Shown: in pieces, positions 58,431-64,000 of the stretch
Layout: each line of letters begins with the position of its first letter
Position numbering within the stretch: position 1 is the stretch's first letter
The notes under the pieces: model-generated
What the model was told of the DNA's origin: nothing
The model's database searches: none
What the model saw: only the letters and a program-made list of their open reading frames with translations
Made by a program: the position numbers and the translations under genes
From: Brachybacterium muris
GTDB taxonomy: Bacteria > Actinomycetota > Actinomycetes > Actinomycetales > Dermabacteraceae
Direction: 5' to 3'
NCBI RefSeq assembly: GCF_016907455.1
Contig: NZ_JAFBCB010000001.1
Location: 744,001-808,000 of the forward strand
DNA length: 64,000 nucleotides

Positions 58431-59470
58431 CACCCCAGACACCCGAGACACCCGCTGCTCCCGACGCCACCCAGGGCGCACCCACCACCACCCCCGATCT
58501 GTCCCGCGAGGCGATCCCGGGTCAGAAGGTGGCGCTCGCCCCCGGCCAGCTGCAGCTGCGCCCGGCGCGCCGCGGCAAGCCGCCGGCCCACCTGGCCGAC
58601 CTCACCCTCGACGAGCGCATCGAGGCCGTGAAGGAGATGGGCCTGCCCGGCTTCCGCGCCAAGCAGCTGTCGGTGCACTACTTCGAGCACTACACCACCG
58701 ATCCCGCGCAGATGACCGACCTGCCCCAGGACCGACGGGACGAACTGGTCGAGCGGTTCTTCCCCACCCTGCTCACGCCCGTCTCCCGCCAGTCCGCCGA
58801 CCACGGCGCCACCCAGAAGATGCTGTGGCGTCTGTTCGACGGCTCGATGGTGGAGTCGGTGGTGATGCGCTACGCGGACCGCATCACCCTGTGCATCTCC
58901 TCCGAGGCAGGCTGCGGGATGAACTGCCCCTTCTGCGCCACCGGCCAGATGGGCCTGACCCGCAACCTCTCCGCCGCCGAGATCATCGAGCAGGTGCGGA
59001 TCGCGAACCGGATGCTGAAGGACGGAGAGATCCCCGGTGGCGGTGGGCGCGTCTCCAACATCGTGTTCATGGGGATGGGGGAGCCGCTGGCGAACTACCG
59101 GCCCGTGGCCACCACCTGCCGTCGTCTGAACGCTCCTGCTCCCGAGGGCTTCGGCATCGGTGCCCGCCACATCACCGTCTCCACGGTGGGCCTGGCCCCC
59201 GCGGTCCGCAAGCTGATCGCCGAGAAGATCCCCGTGACCCTCGCCGTGTCCCTCCACGCTCCGGACGACGCGCTGCGCAACGAGCTGGTGCCGATCAACA
59301 CCCGCTACTGAATATTCGCCTCGCTGGGGTCCGCTGATCGAGGGTTCGGGTGCCACGTCGCTGCCGTAGCGGTGGCGTCGTTCGGGACCACCAGTGGTGT
59401 CGTTGGGGCCGCTCTGTCTACGCTCCTTCCGCCGTGTGTATAGGGCACGCGGCGGAAGGAGCAATCTGGA

Positions 59471-61033
59471 ATGGTACGGAAGATCAGGGCGAAGCTGGTG
59501 CTCCAGCTGCGCGCAGAAGGTCTGTCGGGGCGAGCGATTTCGTCCTCGCAGGGCATGTCCCGCAAGTCCGTGAGGGCGGTGTTCGAGGCCGCTGACGCTG
59601 CAGGGATCGGGTGGGGCGATATCGCGGACGTCGCCGATGAGCAGGTGTATGCCCGGTTGTTCCCGGGCCGGGGCGAGCACGAGAGCGTGTTCGCACAGCC
59701 GGACTGGGAACAGGTCCATCGAGAGATGGCCAGGGTCGGCGTGACGCTGAAGCTGTTGCACGGCGAGTACTTCGACGCGACCACGGCGGCTGGGGATCCG
59801 GCGATGGGGTATGACCGGTTTTGCCGCACCTACCAGCACCACGTCATGGTCACCGGTGCCGCTTCGAGAGTCGGTCACAAGGCCGGCCAGAGCGTGGAGG
59901 TCGACTGGTCCGGCCCCACGATGGAGCTGGCCGATCCGGTCACCGGCGAGGTCTCGAAGGTGTTCTTGTTCGTTGCCTGCCTGCCTTTTTCTCGTTACGC
60001 GTTCTGCTTCCCGGCGCTGGATATGCGCCAGGAGTCCTGGCTGCGAGCGCACGTAGCGATGTTCGAGGCGCTGGGCGGGACGGTCCCGAGGATCGTTCCG
60101 GACAACCTCAAGACCGGTGTGGTGAAGCACCCCCGCGAGGGCGAGATCGTCCTGAACGATGCGTATCGCGAGATGGCAGCGCATTACTCGGCGGCGGTGC
60201 TCCCGGGGAGGGTGCGGAAACCGAAAGACAAGGCGAGCGTGGAGAACACCGTCGCGCACGTCGCGACCTGGGTCATCGCCGGGCTGCGGGATCAGCGATT
60301 CACGTCCCTGCCCGAACTTGCAGCCGCCATCGGGCAGCGGATGGAGGCCTATAACGCGGAGCCGTTCCAGAAGCGGCCCGGATCCCGCGCCAGCGTGTTC
60401 GACGCGGAGGAGCGGCCGCTGCTGACGCCGCTGCCGGCGGTGCCCTACGAGATCTCGACATGGCACTACGGACGACGAGTGGGCAGGAACGGGCACGTCA
60501 CGTTCGCGCGGAACTTCTACTCCGCGCCGTTCGCGCACATCGGCGCGAAGGTCGATCTGCGCATCACGGCCCGGACGCTGGAGATCTATCAGGGCAGCCA
60601 GCGACTGACCAGTCACCTGCTGCTCCCGGAGACCGCGAGCAATGAGTACCGCACCAACGACGCGGACCTACCTGCGGGCGAGCGTTTCCAGGCCTGGGAC
60701 GCGCAGAGGGTGCGGGCGTGGGCAGATCGGGTCGGGCCGGCCACGGTGATCGTGATCCAGCGGATCTTCGAGTCCGTGCCGATCGTGGAACAGGGCCTGG
60801 ATCCCGCGTTGGCGGTGCTACGGCTCTCTCGCCGCTTCTCCGTAGATCGGGTCGAGGCGGCCTGCGCACTCGCGCTGACGGGACGGGTCCGTTCACCGCG
60901 CTATGCGCATCTGCACCCGATCTTGGCCACCGGGCAGGACAAGGTCGCCGCCCTGCGTCCACCCCGCGAGGAACCCGCGGAAGACGGCGGATACGTCCGT
61001 GGCGCCGACTACTACGCCGGAGGTGTCCGGTGA
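59471..61033 (+). CDS. istA: IS21 transposase IstA, copy 4
   Basis: 520 residues, identical to the other three copies; intact. Confidence 0.93.
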   Translation: MVRKIRAKLVLQLRAEGLSGRAISSSQGMSRKSVRAVFEAADAAGIGWGDIADVADEQVYARLFPGRGEHESVFAQPDWEQVHREMARVGVTLKLLHGEYFDATTAAGDPAMGYDRFCRTYQHHVMVTGAASRVGHKAGQSVEVDWSGPTMELADPVTGEVSKVFLFVACLPFSRYAFCFPALDMRQESWLRAHVAMFEALGGTVPRIVPDNLKTGVVKHPREGEIVLNDAYREMAAHYSAAVLPGRVRKPKDKASVENTVAHVATWVIAGLRDQRFTSLPELAAAIGQRMEAYNAEPFQKRPGSRASVFDAEERPLLTPLPAVPYEISTWHYGRRVGRNGHVTFARNFYSAPFAHIGAKVDLRITARTLEIYQGSQRLTSHLLLPETASNEYRTNDADLPAGERFQAWDAQRVRAWADRVGPATVIVIQRIFESVPIVEQGLDPALAVLRLSRRFSVDRVEAACALALTGRVRSPRYAHLHPILATGQDKVAALRPPREEPAEDGGYVRGADYYAGGVR

Positions 61034-61776
61034 GCGTGATCGATAACGACACGAAGCGGAAGCTGCGCGAGATGGGCGCGACCGCGCTGCTGGACGCGAT
61101 CGATGCCCAGGATGAGGCTCACGTGCTGGGGATGTCGTTCCAGGAACGGCTCCAGCTGATCGTGGACGAGGCGCATTCCATCTTCAATCATGGAAAGGTC
61201 GAGGGTCTGATCCGCCGGGCGGGGCTGCGTTATCCCGGAGCGGACCTGCGGCGGCTGGATCTGGTCGAGGAACGGGGACTGAACCGGAACGTGATCGCGC
61301 AACTGGCAACCTGCTCCTTCATCCAGCGGCAACAGAACGTGGTCTTCCAGGGCTTCACCGGCTCAGGGAAGTCCTACCTCGGCTGCGCGCTGGCGAAGCA
61401 GGCCTGCCAGCACCGGCTCCGAGCCCACTACATCCGAATGCCCGACCTCGAAGAGGCCTGGGCCCTGGCAAAGGACAAGCCGCAGGGCCAGACGAAGTTC
61501 CTGCGGAAGTACTCCACGTTCTCGCTGCTGGTGATCGACGAGTGGCTGCTGGACCATCCTGACGAGGGAATGCGTTCGATGCTGCTGGAACTGCTCGAGC
61601 GCCGCTATGACACCGGCTCGACCGTGTTCTGCACCCAGTACCCGAAGAAGGACTGGCACGCCCGGCTCGGTGGAGCAGTCCACGCCGATGCGATCATGGA
61701 CCGCATCGTGCACAACACAATCTGGATCGACACCGGCGACAGGAACATGCGAGAACACACCGCACTGCCCCAGTGA
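61030..61776 (+). CDS. istB: IS21 helper ATPase IstB, copy 4
   Basis: 248 residues, identical to the other copies. GTG start overlaps the istA stop. Confidence 0.93.
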   Translation: MSVIDNDTKRKLREMGATALLDAIDAQDEAHVLGMSFQERLQLIVDEAHSIFNHGKVEGLIRRAGLRYPGADLRRLDLVEERGLNRNVIAQLATCSFIQRQQNVVFQGFTGSGKSYLGCALAKQACQHRLRAHYIRMPDLEEAWALAKDKPQGQTKFLRKYSTFSLLVIDEWLLDHPDEGMRSMLLELLERRYDTGSTVFCTQYPKKDWHARLGGAVHADAIMDRIVHNTIWIDTGDRNMREHTALPQ

Positions 61777-62381
61777 CCCGATGCCGGCGGGAGCCAGTGG
61801 TCCCCACCGCGGCGGCTACTGGCCCCCGTCGGCACGATCGGCGGTCCCCAAGAGCAAGATTCGGTGGCTCCCACGACTACGAATACTCAGCTACGACGTG
61901 GACGAGATCCTCGGTGCCGCTCACGAGTACTTCGAGGCCACCGGCCGTCGCGTGAGCATCGAGTACGCCCTGATCCGCGACATCAATGACCAGGCCCATC
62001 GGGCCCAGCTGCTTGCCGACAGGCTGATCGCCCACGGCGGTGCCCACTGGATCCACGTCAACCCCATCCCGCTGAACCCGGTGAAGGGCTCGAAGTGGAC
62101 CGCCTCGGACCCGATGGTGGAGAAGAAGTTCGTGGAGACCCTGCGCGACAACGGCATCTCCGCCACTATCCGCGACACCCGCGGCTCCGACATCGACGGC
62201 GCCTGCGGGCAGCTCGCCGCCGAGGTCATCGAGACCGACGAGCACCGCGCGGACCGCGAGGCACGCGTGGCACGCGTGGAGGCCGTCGCCTCCCGCCCCG
62301 AATGACCGCTGCCGCCTGCACGATGCCCGGCCCCCACGCCGCTACAGTGGGACCGCGACCCCGCCGAGGAAGGACCCACTG

Positions 62382-62930
62382 GTGAGCACATCGTTCGAAC
62401 GCGTCTCGCGCTTCAGCGTCGGCTACGACACGCATGAGGTGGACGAGTTCCTCTCGCGCGCCCGCACCGCCTACGAGGGGCGTGACGCCGGGTTCTCCGG
62501 CAGCGACATCGCCTCGGCCAGCTTCAGGACCGAGCGCGGCGGCTACGACATGCGTGTGGTGGACGAGGCCCTGGACCGTCTCTCCGACGCCTTCGCCCTG
62601 CAAGCCCGCGACGATGCCATCGCCGAGCGCGGCGAGGAGGCGTGGGTGGCGGAGCTGACCCGCCGCGCCGAGTCCCTCAAGGAGCGCCTGGAGCGCCCCG
62701 CGGGTGAGCGCTTCTCCCCGGCCGCTGACGGCGAGCCGGCCTACGACCGCACCGACGTGGATGCTCTGTGCGATCAGCTGATCGCCTACTTCACCGAGGG
62801 CCACCCGATGAGCGTGGACGACGTGCGCCGCGCCGCGTTCCGACGCCGCCGCGGGGCCGACGGGTACCGCGAGGCCGTGGTGGACGTGTACCTCGACCAC
62901 GTCGCGGACGTGATGGCCTCCGTGCCGTGA
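62382..62930 (+). CDS. DivIVA-motif repeat protein
   Basis: 182 residues with several DivIVA-like motifs: RVSRFSVGYDTHEVDEFLSR (about 7-26), SFRTERGGYDMRVVDEALDR (about 47-66), YDRTDVDALCDQLIAYF (about 125-141) and RRRGADGYREAVVDVYLDHV (about 158-177), linked by a charged helical middle. No transmembrane segment. Similar in plan to the protein at 39998. GTG start with GAGGAAGGA upstream and TACAGT at 62343 as a possible -10. Overlaps dxr (GTGA), so co-translated with it. A role in polar or septal organisation is inference. Confidence 0.75.
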   Translation: MSTSFERVSRFSVGYDTHEVDEFLSRARTAYEGRDAGFSGSDIASASFRTERGGYDMRVVDEALDRLSDAFALQARDDAIAERGEEAWVAELTRRAESLKERLERPAGERFSPAADGEPAYDRTDVDALCDQLIAYFTEGHPMSVDDVRRAAFRRRRGADGYREAVVDVYLDHVADVMASVP

Positions 62931-64000
62931 CCCTCGTCCCTGCCCGTCGCCTGGTGCTGCTGGGCTCCACCGGTTCGATCGGCACGCAGGCCCTCGAGGT
63001 CCTCACGCGCTACCGCGACCTCGCCCACCTGCACGGCATCGCCGTGGGCGGCGGACGCCCCGAGCTCGTGGCCCAGCAGGTGCTGATGCACCGCCCCGAG
63101 CGCGTCGCGGTGTCCGATGCGGAGCGCTCGGAGACCGTCGAGCAGGCCGTCGGCACCGCCTGCCGCGATGCCGGGATCGCCGTCCCGCAGCTCGTCGCCG
63201 GTGCTGACGCCGTGGTGGACCTGGCAGGATCGCTGGGCCCGGATGATGTGGTCCTGAACGCCGTCACCGGCTCCGTCGGCCTGCTGCCCACACTGGCGGC
63301 GCTGGATTCCGGGGCACGCCTGGCCCTGGCCAACAAGGAGTCCCTGGTGGTCGGCGGTGCCCTGGTCACCGCGCGCGCTGCCGAGGGGCAGATCCTGCCG
63401 GTGGACTCCGAGCACACCGCGATCGCCCAGGCCCTGGCCGGGGTGCGGCCGGACCAGGTGGACCGCCTGGTGGTCACCGCCTCCGGTGGCCCCTTCCGCG
63501 GTCGCAGCCGTGAGGAACTCGCTCAGGTCACACCCGAGCAGGCCCTCGCCCACCCCACCTGGGCGATGGGCCCGGTGATCACCACCAACTCCGCCACCCT
63601 GGTCAACAAGGCCCTCGAGGTGATCGAGGCGTGCTTCCTGTTCGACCTGCCCGAGGACCGCGTGGACGTGGTCGTCCATCCGCAGTCGATCGTGCACTCC
63701 ATGGCCACGCTCGTGGACGGGTCCACCATCGCCCAGGCCAGCCCACCGGACATGCGCCATGCCATCGGCTGGGCCCTCGCGCACCCCGAGAAGCTGCCGC
63801 ACCTGGCCGCACCGCTGGACTTCTCCACCGCCCAGTCCTGGACCTTCGAACCGGTCGACGACGCCACCTTCCCCGCAATCGAGGTGGCTCGCGCCGCCCA
63901 CCGTGCCGGAGGCGGCGCGATGGCCGTGATGAACGCCGTCAACGAGGAGGCCGTCGCGGGTTTCTTCGCCGGTGACCTGCCGTTCCTGGGGATCGTGGGG
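62927..64000 (+). CDS. dxr: 1-deoxy-D-xylulose-5-phosphate reductoisomerase (3' end outside window)
   Basis: 358 residues visible of about 390-400. Second step of the MEP isoprenoid pathway; target of fosmidomycin. NADPH-binding VLLGSTGSIGTQALEVLTRY near 11-30, NKESLVVGG near 128, metal/substrate residues in PVDSEHTAIAQAL near 152, and VTASGGPFRGRS near 183. GTG start inside the stop of the preceding gene. Normal cdsA-rlmN-dxr neighbourhood. Confidence 0.95.
   Translation, partial: MTLVPARRLVLLGSTGSIGTQALEVLTRYRDLAHLHGIAVGGGRPELVAQQVLMHRPERVAVSDAERSETVEQAVGTACRDAGIAVPQLVAGADAVVDLAGSLGPDDVVLNAVTGSVGLLPTLAALDSGARLALANKESLVVGGALVTARAAEGQILPVDSEHTAIAQALAGVRPDQVDRLVVTASGGPFRGRSREELAQVTPEQALAHPTWAMGPVITTNSATLVNKALEVIEACFLFDLPEDRVDVVVHPQSIVHSMATLVDGSTIAQASPPDMRHAIGWALAHPEKLPHLAAPLDFSTAQSWTFEPVDDATFPAIEVARAAHRAGGGAMAVMNAVNEEAVAGFFAGDLPFLGIVG

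Larger units (their letters stand above)
59309..61889 (+). mobile_element. IS21-family element, copy 4
   Basis: 2,581 bp, same ends as the others. 5-bp target duplication gctac (59304-59308 and 61890-61894). Inserted inside rlmN in the same orientation. Confidence 0.96.
58427..62305 (+). pseudogene. rlmN: rlmN disrupted by IS21 copy 4
   Basis: Radical-SAM methyltransferase for C2 of A2503 in 23S rRNA and A37 in some tRNAs. The 5' part (58427-59308, 294 codons) has the 4Fe-4S motif CGMNCPFC near 163-170 and ends NTRY at the TGA of the IS end. The 3' part resumes at 61895 ([20 protein letters not shown]) and runs to 62305. Removing IS21 and one copy of gctac gives a continuous 430-residue RlmN. 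The catalytic C-terminal Cys (in [11 protein letters not shown]) is on the detached 3' part, so the truncated product should be inactive. Confidence 0.95.

Noticed and set aside
58400..60616. 738-codon minus-strand frame spanning rlmN and IS21
   Set aside because: Antisense to istA and rlmN; the same antisense frame appears in all IS21 copies purely because the element is repeated.
59309..61889. Composite transposon formed by IS21 copies 3 and 4 carrying housekeeping genes
   Set aside because: Each copy has its own private target duplication, showing independent single insertions rather than movement of the segment between them.

Overview
The window comes from a high-GC Gram-positive actinobacterium. 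Gene order and content point to the Micrococcales, and the order resembles Brachybacterium and other Dermabacteraceae, though I cannot fix the genus. The evidence is the very high GC, many GTG starts, ATGA/GTGA stop-start overlaps, an actinobacterial-type ileS T-box leader, and the housekeeping order ftsY, amtB-glnK-glnD, ffh, rpsP-KH-rimM-trmD-rplS-lepB-lepB-rnhB-DUF2469-yraN-comM-dprA-xerC, then rpsB-tsf-pyrH-frr-cdsA-rlmN-dxr.

Layout. 1-3.7 kb: 3' part of an RHS/YD-repeat polymorphic toxin with a coupled small membrane protein (candidate immunity). 3.7-8.85 kb: a graveyard of IS1380-type ends, holding one near-complete IS1380 element that is split by an IS21 element. 8.9-11.9 kb: two small envelope proteins, a 2Fe-2S ferredoxin and a frameshifted hypothetical gene. 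11.9-15.5 kb: T-box leader, ileS and a strong terminator. 15.6-22 kb: accessory segment with two paralogous small lipoproteins separated by IS21 copy 2, then a minus-strand pair of an EspG-like protein and a WXG100-lipase (candidate type VII secretion substrate). 22-33.5 kb: folC, DUF4233, ndk, ftsY, ammonium operon, an amidohydrolase with an apparent internal deletion, and ffh. 33.5-42 kb: an IS3 element interrupted by IS21 copy 3, a DUF559/AbiEi-like gene, a second amidohydrolase, a protein with repeated DivIVA-like motifs, and an intact IS3 copy just upstream of rpsP. 42-64 kb: translation, secretion and lipid-precursor genes, in which rlmN is interrupted by IS21 copy 4. dxr runs off the right edge.

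The dominant event is recent expansion of one 2,581-bp IS21-family element. Four copies, encoding identical proteins, sit in 64 kb. Each is flanked by a 4-6 bp target duplication, and removing the element plus one duplication restores an IS1380 transposase, an IS3 orfA and rlmN in frame. The fourth copy sits exactly at a lipoprotein stop codon and leaves that protein unchanged. The main physiological consequence visible is loss of RlmN (23S rRNA A2503 / tRNA A37 C2-methyltransferase). The most promising less-described loci are the RHS tip/immunity pair, the EspG-like/WXG100-lipase pair, the two proteins with repeated DivIVA-like motifs, and the cytosine-deaminase-like protein that lacks the catalytic-Asp segment. 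No rRNA, tRNA or CRISPR array was seen.
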